NCBI GenBank assembly: GCA_022496805.1
Contig: CM040094.1
Location: 2,999,501-3,063,500 of the forward strand
Length of the DNA stretch: 64,000 nt
Source of the DNA: Pohlia nutans
Lineage: Eukaryota; Streptophyta; Bryopsida; Bryales; Mniaceae
Direction: 5' to 3'
A program made the position numbers and the translations under genes. Shown piece by piece: positions 1-11,732 of the stretch. How positions within the stretch are numbered: position 1 is the first letter of the stretch; every line of letters starts with the position of its first letter. The notes below the pieces were generated by a model. The model did not search any database, was not told the DNA's origin, and saw only the letters and a list, made by a program, of their open reading frames with translations.

Positions 1-588
1 TTTGAAACCTTCTTTAGAGCAATTTATAAGTTTACTGCCCTTGAAATTTGGTTCACTGAATGTATGTCGAGCTCTGACTCAGGCAATAATCTAAACAAGC
101 GAAGAGATAAGGTTGAGACACCCATTCCCGATCAGGTACCCAAAACCAACCACCGTAGATTCTTTCCTAATTTTTAGATTTTGAAAGGGAAGATGTATCT
201 CATTTGTACATTAGAACATATGATCGGTTTTTGGTAAACCTACAATTTCCACTTTGAAAATCTGTACTTATTCAAATAATTATCAAAAAAATCAAATTAA
301 ATATTTAATTTCTTATTGCTGAAAGAGGAAAATACTCAAAATATTGATTAATCTATCCCAAGTAAAGTTGTGGGACAAAATTCTTCTTGACATTCCTTCG
401 ACGTACCCCCACAGTTTGCAAGTTTTGAAAATTGTGTGGTTCGCATGCTACAGAGAACTTGTGAGTATTGAAACAACCACGCCACTTTGAATCTCAAAAA
501 TTTAAGATCGCCTGTCCTTTGATTATCCAATCTCCACAAGGCCAACTTTAAACTACTTGACAAAAATTAATTCAATCAATACAAGAGT
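1..588. other. AT-rich non-coding DNA
   Basis: Only short frames without family resemblance. No terminal repeats or splice-linked exons could be recognised. Confidence 0.5.
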
Positions 589-1163
589 TTAACCCCTAAT
601 CGCCCAACCATGCATATTTTACATGATGTATGGATTTGAAATTCATTTTCTTATCCACTATGCACTTTTTGCAGTGCGGATTTTTTATTGAAACTTTTAT
701 GGGAAGTTAGCTCCGTGCATGTGTGATCCGATTAGAAAGGTTATGATTTGTGAAAATTTTATGCCTCATTTCATGTTGTACTATTCCACCCAAAAATTCG
801 CAGATTTTAGTCTAAAAGTGATCTTGAAAAAGTCAACAACTAAGATTAAGCAACCAAAAAATCTCAAAAAATCACTACACTTTAGTATTATATTTTAACC
901 CATCACAACAAATTTTATTATTAAATTTTCAATATCTTATTTGTAAGCATATTACAAAAGAGTGTTAAATTTTAAGTTTGAAATTTAATACACAGATGTT
1001 GGTGATAGCAATTGCAAATCTAACTGTATGGATAGAATCTAAAATGCCTAATGTATAGCTTTTATTCATTCATCAAATTGAAAATATCCCTCTTAGTTGC
1101 ATTTTATAATGCATTTTTGAAAAACTGCCAAATCTGAAAAGGATGAAAACATTTAGGGGTTAA
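589..1163. mobile_element. TTAA-flanked MITE, family B, inverted copy
   Basis: Runs from TTAACCCCTAAT to ATTTAGGGGTTAA. Its interior is the reverse complement of the copy at 1160-1953 (for example the shared word GCAAAAAGTGCAT near one end). It shares its right TTAA with that neighbour. Confidence 0.75.
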
Positions 1164-1953
1164 CCCCTAAATTCCTAGAGCCCTCTCCAAATTTGGCAGT
1201 TTTGCAAAGATGCATTATAAAATGCAACCTAGAAGGATATTTGAACTTGATACATGAATAAAGTTGTACATTATGAATTTTAGATTCTATCCATACAGTT
1301 AGATCTATGATTGCTATTACCAATAATTTTGTATAAATTTTAAACGTGAAATTCAAAATTATTTTATAATTCAACTACAAATAAGATATTGACAACCTAC
1401 TCATGAAATTCATTGTCATTACACTAAATAGTGTATTTAGTGTGAGATAATTATAAGATTTGAAAATGTTATAGATTTTTACTCTCGACAAATTTCTTTA
1501 CCAAAGACATTGATTCCAATACTATTGAAAGATCCCCATCTTGACCAATATAGAGGGTAAAAAAATTGTTCAACAGTAAAAACTTACAACATGTTTATGT
1601 AAATTAGTGTATCTCACACTAAATACACTATTTAGAGTAGTTGAAATGTAATACTCTTAAGTGTAGTGACTTTTGGAGATTTTTTGATTACTTAATTTTA
1701 TGAGTTGATTTTTTTTAGAGCACTTTTACAATGAAATCTTCAAAAGTTTGGGTGAATCACTACAACATGAAATGTGGCGTAAAGAATTCACAAATCATCC
1801 TCTTTCTAATCGGATCACACATGCATGAAGCTAACTTCCCATAGAATCTACAATAAAAATTCCACACTGCAAAAAGTGCATGACAGATGAGAGATTTTGG
1901 ATGAAATCTATACATTGTCCAAAAAATTGGACGCTTAGGCAGTTAGGGGTTAA
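1160..1953. mobile_element. TTAA-flanked MITE, family B, carrying a nested MITE
   Basis: Starts TTAACCCCTAAAT and ends GTTAGGGGTTAA. Interior words (TAAGATATTGACAA, GTAATACTC, GCATGAAGCTAACTTCC) recur at 16964-18333 and 35180-35560. A different element occupies 1419-1640. A further TTAACCCCTG terminus abuts on the right, with no partner found. Confidence 0.75.
1419..1640. mobile_element. Nested MITE with ACACTAAATA ends
   Basis: Near-identical over about 220 bp to 39792-40013, with inverted ends of the type CTACACTAAATA / TATTTAGTGTAG. The host repeat continues across it (compare 17190-17260), so this is a later insertion. Confidence 0.75.
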
Positions 1954-2815
1954 CCCCTGTAAGCTTTTCATCTTTTGGATACGGTTGAGATACAAAGGAA
2001 GTGGTTGAATTAATAAAGGGATTATTTTTATGATTTCAATCTAAAAATTTGCAGAAGTGATGCCTATAAGGGTTTCTGATGGCCATGATTTTTTTCAGAT
2101 TTTTTGCAAACTAACTTATGAAGTAATACAAGAGATGTACAGGGACAGGGACACATATGTCCTCGCTTGCTCACAAGGGTTAAACAACGCAAGACCTTCA
2201 CTCTTGAACGAATTTTGAATGAATGTACTCAAATTGGTGTAAAAGTTTGAATGAAACAAAATAATGTGGATGGAAGTTGAATCTTCAATAGGCAAGGAGG
2301 TACCTGGACACTTGCCACGGATGGTCCCAAAAATTCATTCAACTCGAGTCCATGATACTCTTGGGCGCATACAAATTGTTTAGCAATTTCTATGTTAGGT
2401 ATTTGTATGCGCCCAAATGAATTGCTTAGTACACAAGAAGCCCCTGCACAGAAGAAGCAACAATGTGTTAAGCTATTTGTATGCGCCCAAATGACACAAG
2501 AAACCCCTGCACAGAAGAAGCAACCATGTGTTCCTTCAAGTGTTCCCTAAGGAAGGACCTGTGCACAGGGTGAGAATTTAATTAATTTGGTTCTTGAAAT
2601 TCAACGCAAGTTGTCTCGTAATTTCTGGAGTTTTATTGAATTAGTTATGAATTTTTAAAGTCACAATGGTGTCAGAATCATACACTACACTATGCTTATT
2701 CTGGCCCTCTAAATTCCAAAAAACCTCGCATGAGAAAGATAAACAAGGTACTTTTCATAACCGAAATTTCGGCATGTGGCAGTATTTCATCGAGTGAGAA
2801 TTATACATGTATGGT
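1954..2815. repeat. Non-coding DNA with GGGCGCATACAAAT repeats
   Basis: The word TTTGTATGCGCCCAAATG occurs near 2403 and 2477, and inverted near 2353. It is followed each time by a similar block (CCCTGCACAGAAGAAGCAAC). No coding potential was recognised. Confidence 0.5.
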
Positions 2816-3048
2816 TTAACCCGTAAAGGACCAAGGATTCACGGTTTTAAAATGACATATTCAATCATTCATATTATGAAAACTATAATTCAGATGGGAC
2901 CAAATTTTATATCACAGGAATCAGTGAAGGACATTGCATGCGTTAATCAAAAACACAAGTAAATTTAACAAAAAGAAACTCCACATAGGACCTACTCAAG
3001 AACTGTTAAAAAGAACAAATTCAGGCTTCTTGGTCCTTCAGGGGTTAA
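2816..3048. mobile_element. TTAA-flanked MITE, family A, in the 3' flank of the SAP gene
   Basis: Ends are TTAACCCGTAAAGGACC and GGTCCTTCAGGGGTTAA. The core has ATGGGACCAAATTTTATATC, the family A hallmark. It lies 19 bp past the SAP gene stop and so is probably transcribed in its 3' UTR. Confidence 0.85.
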
Positions 3049-3067
3049 GGTGCATGTACCTGAGCGT

Positions 3068-6000
3068 TCACCGATGTCTTTGGCATCTTCCCCTCGCTGT
3101 GTTCTTGTAACAGCAGGAGCCACATGACCTCGTGATGCACTTCATGGCACCAGCCTGCTCACATTTAGTGTTGGAACATGGAACAAGATTTGAGGGTTTA
3201 GGGTTTAGACGGTGCTGTGAACTGGTTTGGTGTTGGGGATGGGGGGTCCTTCCATGTTGAGTCCTTGGAGGAGGTTGTACATGTGCTGGATTTCTGTTCC
3301 CTTGGTTTTCTTTTTGCCCATGGTTTTGTGCAGGATGACCATGCACTGGTGTTGAAACGTACTTGACACTCTGCCTTTCACCCTGCTGCTGGGTGTGGGT
3401 GAAACTCCTTCCGGGTTCAGGGTTATTGGTTGCCATGAAGGTTTGATAGACCGCCTGCTCAGTTCTGGTCCCATGTTGCATACCGCTGTGGAGAGGAGCA
3501 ATCTGAGTACTCTGATGAGATTTTGACCGTGTGTGGATGCCTTCGTTTGTTGGAGCATTACCGTGTGACTCTGGTCGACTGTAAGGGTGTACCCTTGAGT
3601 CAGCCCTTGATTTTCCTGGTTGCGCATAAGATTAGGTGAGTACGTGAAGCTGCTTTTGGTTGAATGAGAATACCATGCTTCTAAATTGTAAAACCAGTGA
3701 GTTAACCCCTAAAGGACCAAGAAGCCCAAATTGGGCCTTAACAGCTTTTGTTCAAACTTCTTTCCTTTTTGACCAACACATGCACTGTTCTTCACTGATT
3801 CCGGTGATATAACATTTCGGTGATTTAACAATTATTGATTTTTCACAATACGATCAATTGAATTTGACATTTTAAAACCATGAATCCTTGGTCCTTTGGG
3901 GGTTAATACAAGATGACTCGTACAGAAGGAATCACGGAACTTCAAAATCTAACAAAACCTGTATCCCAGTAAAGAAACCCGGAATGACGAGAAACAATGG
4001 AGAATGCTAATGGACTGGCAAGATCAAACAGCATGAGCAACAAGTAGTTAACCCCTAAAGGCCCATAAGGCCTTTCAACACATGTAATATTCTTCACTAA
4101 TTCCAGTGATATAAAATTTTGTCCCATTGAAATTATACTTTTCACAATACGATCGTTTAAATTTGTCATTTTAAAACCATGAGTCCGTCCTTCAAGTTGA
4201 TTAAGAATGAGAAGAGTTGCAGACCTTTTGACTTTAGTCCCTTCACAGCCCGTCTGTGGGCACGAGCTGCGTCACCACGAGCATGCTTCTCGTCCAGCAC
4301 CTTTTGTCTCTCTGCTTCGTTACTCCAGGGCTGCATAGAATGTCACAGGACCTTCTCCATTTAATCACAAGTCATGCAATTTCAAGACAAAAAAATTGCA
4401 ACACTTGATGCCTAGGCTCTACTAACATTTAAAGACATTATCACCAGATAACGACATAAGACTACAACCTGGTCCTTCATGTTTTTCCCTCTTAAAATAA
4501 CATACTAACAAACAAGAATATAATAGAGTTAACCGAAAAGTCAGCTCAAAGAGGAAAGTTTTAGCAAACTCCTCTTGAACTCATATTGAAATATAAATAG
4601 ACCAAAAACTAGTTCATGATGAGTTGGGAGACAATCTAAAGCAAGCCACTGTCATTATTCTCCACACCTTGCAATAACTCCCACACCTTCTACCAAACCT
4701 CCAAGCCCATGGCCCACAAGGGGACAATCTATGACACGACACTATTCAACTCAAGTATAGCTCAAAAGAGAGGTTAGAAGTAGAGAGGTTAGATGGGCTT
4801 CTTTTTGGTTAACTCTAATTGCTTGATGAGGTTTTCCTTCTTTGGGACAACACTCTAAGGAAAGACAATATACAAAACATATCATCCTCAAGGTTTCAAA
4901 GTGATGAGGAAGGATAACACACCTGTCTCATTGTGACCATACGATACAAATTGCGGCCCTTGATCTTAACGGGGCGCATGCAATAAAAAGGCTTTATTCC
5001 TCTACTCCACAAGACCTCAATCTGTCACATCACAGGAAAGATGTTACCAAGCTCAAATATCTGACTCCACACGTTCACTCTATCAATACATGAAATCCTG
5101 ACAAAAGAATATCAAAAGCTTCGTAATTCACTCACTGTGAATGTGTGCTGTTGCTTTCCAGCACCATAACTCTCACTGACAACTTTACCGGCCACCCAAC
5201 GTTTTCCCAAGGATGGACCACTGGCACTTCGTATCTCGTAGTCAAACGGCCTACCCAACCCAAAGAGAGAATACTATTCATTATAATGAAGAAACCAATG
5301 CTTGGACAAAGCTCCTACCTGTAACAATTAAGCTGGCATATCCTAGTATTGAGCCTCCAAAATGTATCAAAAGTATTATCTACCGGTACTCATACAAGCG
5401 TTACTAGTGCTTTCAGGATTTTCCAGAATCTGAATTTCACAGTATAATCATAACCGCAGTACATCAAGAATTCCAACAGAAGTGCAGACCCTCACATATC
5501 ATATACGTTTTGCAAAAATAGCACCGTGTCTCCAAGGCATACGTCACCTGGGAGAAAAAGCCATCACGAGCTTTTAGTAATTTGCACCATTACGTAAGTC
5601 AAGATGAAAGACAAGAAACAGCTGCACTCTGCTACTGTTAGTACTGAACTTCACCTTTGCAATTGATGGAAAAAGAAGCTCTCGGATATCGCTCTTCAGC
5701 TCGCCCTGGATCATTGATTCTGAGATCAATACACACCACAAGGTTTAATGCGACAAGAGATGACCGAGGCTTCTAATATGCAGTAAGAATTGCAACATGT
5801 CTTTAACCCTTAAAGGACCAAAGATACATCCCAGAGAGTATTTAGATTGTGTTTAACTTCATATTATTTTTACAAATTTTAAATGATTTTTTAGTACATA
5901 CATAGGGGGGTCAAAAGTACACACTCATGTGATTCCTAATCTTAACTTTTAAGTGCACTCCCCGAGAGATACATAGTTTTAAAATGACAAATTCAATCGA

Positions 6001-7915
6001 TCATATTGTGAAAAATATAATTAAGATAGGACCGGGTATTACATCACTAGAATCAATGAAGAACATTGCATGTGATGATCAAGAGACAAGGAAGTCTACA
6101 TAGCTATTCAAAACTGCTAAAAAAAAAAACATGGAGCCCAATTTGGGCTTCTTGGTCCTTCAGGGGTTAAGGTGTGAGGACAGGGAGTAAAAATTTCATA
6201 CCTCTGGTGCTCTTGAATGCGACTCAGTAGATCGAACTTCACACCACTCATACGTAACCCATGGTGACGCAAATATGTCTTTAATTGATCCATTTTGAAC
6301 TTCCTTAAATCACTTCCTTCTGCAAACAAGGCAACTAACTTTCAGTCTGTCTAAGTTCTCATACAACCAGAGAAGAATTCTTCACCATACTCATACCCTA
6401 AACCGAAACGAAATTGTACACACCTTTAATAGCTTTCATCACTTCAGCAAATACCACTGCATCTTCACGACTAAGACTAGTGACTATTTCTTCTTGTTCT
6501 TCTGCAATTTCAACATTGATGTCACCATCCTCTTCATCACTGCACTAACACCAACACTTCAGAAACCACTAAAGTCTACTGTACAGTACCCTTCAATAAA
6601 GATACGTAGAGACACATATAGTGGGCTGGAGGGTGAAATGCCATGATTTCCAAAATGAGATTTCAGGCACAAAAGTGGTCAGAATCTAAAACCGCAAAGT
6701 ACATTATTGAGAAATGAAAAATTCACAAATTTTGGGACAATTTTGGATGAAATGCTATTTTTTAATTTTAAATCAACTTGGAAATTGAGTAGTTTTGGAT
6801 TGATAACTTCATATGTTGATATCTTAGTCAACAAGACCTCAAAACTCATGATTCTTTTTTTCACAAGATTCTAGAAAGGATTTGCATTCTTTTCCATTGA
6901 AAGCTAAGTATACCACAAGTAACCAAATTTGTATCCATAATTGTTTGAATTGAGGGTAAAAAATGGAAGGCCTCAAAACTAAGAGGCCTTGCTCTTACGT
7001 CGAAGAAGAATCAGAAAAGCACTTGTAGCACCTAGAAAATCAAACTCACATCGTATTCTTAACTCCTAAGCGTCTAAAACGCCCAATATGGGCATCTGCA
7101 TATATCACTGAACCTTGCACCGGTGGCATTTTCTCATTTTACCTCGGTTTTCTGATTGCAATACATCATTTTAAAGCTCTTGTTCTATACTACAAGATCA
7201 AGAGCGTTTGATCGTGTCAAACAGAAGTCATTTTCACACAAACAGATGCTTTCCAGCAGGGGGTCCAATTTTCCTACACTACAGAAAATACACAGTGGAC
7301 GCTTAGGGGTTAACCCAAGCCTAAATTGGGGTTAACCCCTAAAGGACCATAAGGCCACCAGGTGTCTCCTGTTTTTTTCAGTAATTCTGAGTAGGTTTTA
7401 TGTAGATTCTTATTTGTTGATTTAAAAATAAATAAAAATTCAACATATGTAATATTCTTCACTAATTCCAGTGATACAAAATTTGGTCCCATTCAAATTA
7501 TAATTTCCACAATATGATTCATTTTAAAACCATGAATCCTTGGTCCTTTAGGGGTTAAGAACTCTCTGAGTGAAGAATGAGAATGGAAGAGGACATACCC
7601 GCTCTCGCTGCTGCTCAGATGAACAACATCAGCTTGCTGATTAACGAAAGAGAACTCCATAATGTCGTCGTCCATGATCGCAGCAAGCACTTCCGGATCG
7701 TCCAAGTCAATTCCCGTAGCACTTGAAATTTTGTTCTTCGCGAACGTCGTCTTCCTTTCAAACACCGGCCAGAACGCAATGGGATTTTCCGCGGTAGTAC
7801 CGGGCCCTGTATAAACCTCGCCATTTCTAATTGCCGATACCGGCTCTTCCATCTCATCGCCCAAGTCTATTACCCCATTTCTCGCCACGCTCTCCAATTC
7901 TTCTTCCATAGCCAT
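3068..7915 (-). CDS. SAP-domain protein of the plant C3H62-like family, nine exons
   Basis: Exons, 5' to 3': 7599-7915, 6424-6539, 6202-6319, 5655-5719, 5496-5547, 5136-5250, 4923-5021, 4225-4330, 3068-3615. All have GT-AG borders and phases that join into 511 codons plus TGA. An acidic N-terminus is followed by a SAP domain at about residues 150-183 (KMDQLKTYLRHHGLRMSG), a fold that usually binds DNA or chromatin. Next comes a conserved block, about 184-330, with the words INDPGRAE, GDVCLGDTVLF, SYGAGKQQHTFT, IEVLWS and IKGRNLYR. These match my memory of plant proteins named zinc finger CCCH domain-containing protein 62. The tail is Gln/His/Pro-rich and ends in a Cys-rich motif (476-511) in place of a CCCH finger. 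The start is the ATG at 7915; another in-frame ATG lies two codons on. The donor at 4224 (GTCTGC) and the last acceptor (3616) are the weakest borders. Molecular function is unproven; a nuclear location is inferred from the SAP domain. Confidence 0.82.
3712..3906. mobile_element. TTAA-flanked MITE, family A, SAP gene last intron
   Basis: TTAACCCCTAAAGGACC to GGTCCTTTGGGGGTTAA, with family A core words (CATTTTAAAACCATGAATCC). Confidence 0.85.
4048..4192. mobile_element. Family A MITE, right end lost
   Basis: TTAACCCCTAAAGGCCC at the left. The core runs to AAAACCATGAGTCC, where the usual right terminus is replaced by intron sequence about 30 bp from the exon 8 donor. Confidence 0.7.
5803..6170. 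mobile_element. TTAA-flanked MITE, family A, SAP gene intron 3
   Basis: TTAACCCTTAAAGGACC to GGTCCTTCAGGGGTTAA, with about 120 extra bp near the left end. It ends about 30 bp from the exon 3 donor. Confidence 0.8.
7059..7313. mobile_element. TTAA-flanked MITE with GCGTC sub-terminus, SAP gene intron 1
   Basis: TTAACTCCTAAGCGTC against GGACGCTTAGGGGTTAA: a good inverted terminal match with an unrelated core. Confidence 0.75.
7332..7558. mobile_element. TTAA-flanked MITE, family A, SAP gene intron 1
   Basis: TTAACCCCTAAAGGACC to GGTCCTTTAGGGGTTAA, a perfect 17-bp inverted pair. The right end is 40 bp from the exon 1 donor. Confidence 0.87.
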
Positions 7916-8520
7916 CAATCGTTACCGAAAAAAACGTTACCGAAAACCGAACTTGCCAGAAGTCGCCATTGCTTGCGGGCGGATCCCCCGAGGCGCGATT
8001 CTTTCAAGCGGAAAAGGAAAACCCATCTACTACTCGGGGCAATGCATTACACCAATTTTTTTCTTAAAAAAAAACGATGCGTGATCACGACGAAATCCCG
8101 GGTTACTTGAACCCTGAGGCACGACGGAAAAGGAAAACAATTACGTACTCGAGGGAATAAATTACAAAAAACGATGCGTGATCACAGGTTTCTTAAACCC
8201 TGAGGATCTCTTAAACCCTGATACGTCTTGCGAAACCCTGAATTCACGTACCGGTTGGCTGAAAATCTTCACTACTGTCCACGCAACAGAGAATCTGATG
8301 AAAAACCCTGAGTGGCTCGAAGCCCCGGCTTCAAGCGCAATTACTTCAGTAGCTCAACCCTGAAAGAGCTTCAATACAAAAGAGCGCCGTCTTTCTTGCA
8401 GTTGGATGTTCATCCATTTTCCAATTCAAATCGTCGGTGGCAGTGCGGCAGAATGTGCCTCATCCGTTATGACGTGGTAGGTGCGTTGAGTTTTGAATGT
8501 CTGTAAAATGATCTCTTGTA
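7916..8520. repeat. 5' flank of SAP gene with duplicated block and AACCCTGA words
   Basis: A block with GGAAAAGGAAAAC and AAAAACGATGCGTGATCAC occurs twice, near 8023-8108 and 8127-8186. The word AACCCTGA occurs six times between about 8108 and 8365. It resembles, but is not, the plant telo-box AAACCCTA. The region presumably includes the promoter of the minus-strand SAP gene. Confidence 0.5.
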
Positions 8521-9320
8521 CTGTACATTGACCAATCTTCTTCGGCAAGCTGCCGGCTGCATTCAGTTTTTCGTTTCTTTTCCTTGTAACTGTCGTTAAC
8601 GAACAATTTCACCGACAGAAGCGAGTTTTCTTATTTTGAAGCAGACAGAACGTCCAGTAGTAAACTCCAAGGCAGATACCACTCTCCAGATCGATTTTAG
8701 CGAGCCAATCCAGCAGATTTCTGCAAGTCACCCATGAAAACTGTTCCGTTTTAGACTGATGTGAGCCAATTTATTCCTCCTCTTAGATCCTAAATTTGCA
8801 TCATAACCAGCAGGTTTATCCCTGAAAACGGTTCCAGGTCGAAGATGGACCTGGATCACAAAGGGTTGATTATGCCGCGTGGATTGAATGAGAAATACCT
8901 GGATCTTGTGCGAAGGTCAACAAAAACAGCATAACCACTAGTCAATACAATTAGGGCATTCCAGACACTAATTGACAGCCGCAGTGCAATTCATAATAGA
9001 GCAAGACTTTGAGAATATCAACACAAATGAGAGAACTGTGACACGTAATTATATTGAGCAAAAGAGGAGCCGTGCAGATGATGAACCTCAAAATAAGAAG
9101 AGAGATATACATGGGCTCCTGTCTATAGCTAGACTACTGTAGTTGCCAAAATTTGTGGCTGGTGAACAGAAACACATAGTGATACACTTCCTGTACGTTT
9201 TCAGTATGCTTTCACAAGACTCGTTATTTACAAGACAATTTTGATGCCGCAATGCCACTGCCGTCAACCCAGTCAGCCCAAACGTCAGGCTACAAACAAG
9301 ATGAACACGGCAGTGGACAA
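8521..9320. other. Intergenic, nothing recognised
   Basis: No repeat ends, coding frames or RNA genes could be supported between the SAP gene upstream region and the 3' end of the F-box gene. Confidence 0.5.
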
Positions 9321-10518
9321 CTAAAACACGCCAGGATGGCCCCGGATTTTGCTCAACTCTCTGTCCTTCAGAAAGGGCTGCACATCATCTTGGCATCCTG
9401 TTGGCCGCAATGTCAGGCAATCCAGAAAAAGCCCTCCCTTCCAGTATGCGCAATCGGTCTCCCGGATGGCATATGCAATATCAACCTGCTGAACGGCAGA
9501 AAACTCCTCCCCAGGCACCGTGAAGCTTCCTACCTCGAACTCAATCCAATCTTCAAAACCTTTTCCCGGTGCCTGGGAAAGGTCAAGGGTCTTCTCCAAC
9601 GCCTGCCCGTCTGAGGTGGAGACTGTAAATATAAGGGGTTTCTGCCATGAAAGGAAGTAGAATCGGCCACCCTGCGGGTTTGCAACCCGGAGACGCCAAA
9701 CTGCGGTGTATGAGCCTGGAGCTAAGGAGCAGCTCCACGTTCCACAAACCTCCAGCCAGCAGATTGCAAGCAGGTGGGCAACCTGAAAGCAAAAGCAACG
9801 GAACCCATTAGCATCACACTCTTCATAAACACGATTTCTACAGAATGTTACAAACATGAAAGTTGCAAGGCCTAAACAAAGGTTACACAATTACTGATTC
9901 TAAAGTTGGCTAAATATCGACAAAAAAATTGGTTCAATTCTGAAGTCTGTAGGAATTTCAAGGAGGAAAATACAATAATTTAGCCAGATGGCAACAAAAA
10001 AATTGTTGTAAATCGCCAGATTTTGTATTGTGGCTATCGAATTACAAGAAATTATGAGAAATTCGCCAGAACTGGAAGCCTTCAAATTGTACCAAAATTT
10101 TGCGAAAAATGAAAATTGGAAAAGAAGCCCTGACTTCACACACCTTTCTGAAACAGGAACTCCGAGGATGCTCCCATTTCCAGAACCTCATATCCGAGCC
10201 CCAAGCAACGTCCATGGCAGCCACTGAGAGCTTACGACAAATGCCAACTGACCGAGGCAGAAGCATGTACTTCTGCATCCCATGGTCAAGTGACACCCCG
10301 GAGACAAGAATTTTCACAATCTCTTTCTTGCTTTGTGCCTCCCCCTGCGCTCCACATATGCTCTTGTAATCGCTAGGCAGGAAATTCAGCCAAAGCCCGT
10401 CAGACTCCGCAACTCTTTTGAAAGTGGAGCATACGCTGGCCAACCGAGTCGCGTCCCATGGTGTAGTGCGGCCCAAAACCGAGACTATACAATCATCGGG
10501 AAGCTCGGTCAAGTCCAT
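9321..10518 (-). CDS. F-box protein with PP2 (phloem protein 2-like) domain, two exons
   Basis: Exons 10144-10518 and 9321-9782 join in phase 0 through a GT-AG intron of 361 bp into 278 codons plus TAG. An F-box sits at residues 1-46 (MDLTELPDDCIVSVLG, then DATRLASVCSTFK and a FLPSDY end). This is the Skp1-binding module of SCF ubiquitin ligases. The second exon carries the PP2/Nictaba-like lectin fold wording: CWLEVCGTW, a VWRLRV strand, DWIEFEVGSF and the closing WKGGLFLDCLTLRP. This order and length are typical of the PP2-B subfamily of plant F-box proteins, which are thought to present glycosylated or carbohydrate-bearing clients for ubiquitination. The ATG at 10518 follows GGAAAG and is the first in-frame methionine. 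Upstream lies a tandem-repeat array (10680-11730) that may include the promoter. Ligand and target cannot be told from sequence. Confidence 0.9.
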
Positions 10519-10679
10519 CTTTCCCCAAAGTAACAAAACCTCCAATTACTATGGCCCCTGGTCCAATTCCGCCTACACGCCAGGGGCAAACCGTCTTCGC
10601 ACCAGCCTCCTCATGTCATCCGCTTCAAAACTATCTCCTCCTCATCAGCAACAAAAGAACTCAACACGAGTAGTTGCCA

Positions 10680-11730
10680 AGCCTGCAAATACTTTCTCTC
10701 ATAAGGAGCCATAAGTGCGCATCGCACCACAATTCCTTCCTTCAGCAATCATAGCACACACAGACCGGGTCTACCTCGAAACTAATTACTTACAAATACA
10801 AAACAAGCGCTAAAGAAAATCACGCTGTAATGGAAAAATACGAAATCCGACAACGCGGAACAATTCAACAAGCTTAGAAACAAAACCTCCTAAGACGAAA
10901 ATTTCCTTGCCGTGCCTGCAACTACTTTCTCTCGTAATGAGAGCGGCACCACAACACAGCTATTTCACATTCCTTCTCTCGGCAATCACAACACAAACAC
11001 ACCAGGTCTTCCTCGAAAAAATAACTGCGTTAATGAAAAATACGAAATTCGACGAAGCCAGATAATTCAAGAAGCGTAGAAACAAAATTTCTTAAGACAA
11101 ACTGCATTCCACAAGAAAAGGATCATCACACTCCGGCGAAGTGATTCTCTCGACCGACACCTGTTGATACACCACAACACGACTATTCCGGATTCCTTCT
11201 CTCGGAACACACAGACCAGGTCTTCCTCTAAAAAACTAACTTCTCACAGGCTAACTTAGATACAAAACATTAAAGAAAACCGCGCTTTAACGAAAAATAC
11301 AAAATTCCAAAACGCTAAATAATTCAACAAGCGCAAAGTCAAATTTCAACAGTTTAAAAAAAAATCGAATATAATGGAGGATTATCACTCCGGCGAAATG
11401 AATGGACACCTGTTTGATACACCATAACACATTCTGGATTCCTTCTTTCAGCACACACAGACCAGGTCTTCCTCTAAGAATGAAAAATACGAAATCCTAA
11501 ATAATTCAAGAAGCGCACTCTTAACCGAAATTTCTTAAGACGAAAAGTACTACAAAAAGTGCTTGCTCGGTTGTGCGACGGTTTCGTTTGTTTGGCTTTG
11601 CAGTGGAATAAATGCACCATTTGCTTCCAAAAAAGAAAAAGAAAAAGTACTACAAAAAAATTGAATAAAATGGAGGATTATCAATGAATGATTCTCTCGA
11701 TGGACACCTGACCACATGACACGGAACCCT
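10680..11730. repeat. Diverged tandem array upstream of the F-box gene
   Basis: About four units of roughly 200-260 bp repeat in order: CACCACAA, ATTCCTTC, ACACACAGACC(A/G)GGTCT(T/A)CCTC, AAAATACGAAATYC, AATTCAA(C/G)AAGC, TTTCTTAAGACGAAA. Later units are shorter. The array begins about 160 bp before the F-box ATG. Confidence 0.7.
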
Positions 11731-11732
11731 AA

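Noticed and set aside
3205..3627. A 140-codon open frame overlapping the last SAP-gene exon
   Set aside because: It is out of frame with the spliced protein. The alternative frame continues the gene from its acceptor to the Cys-rich tail and stop with consistent phase.
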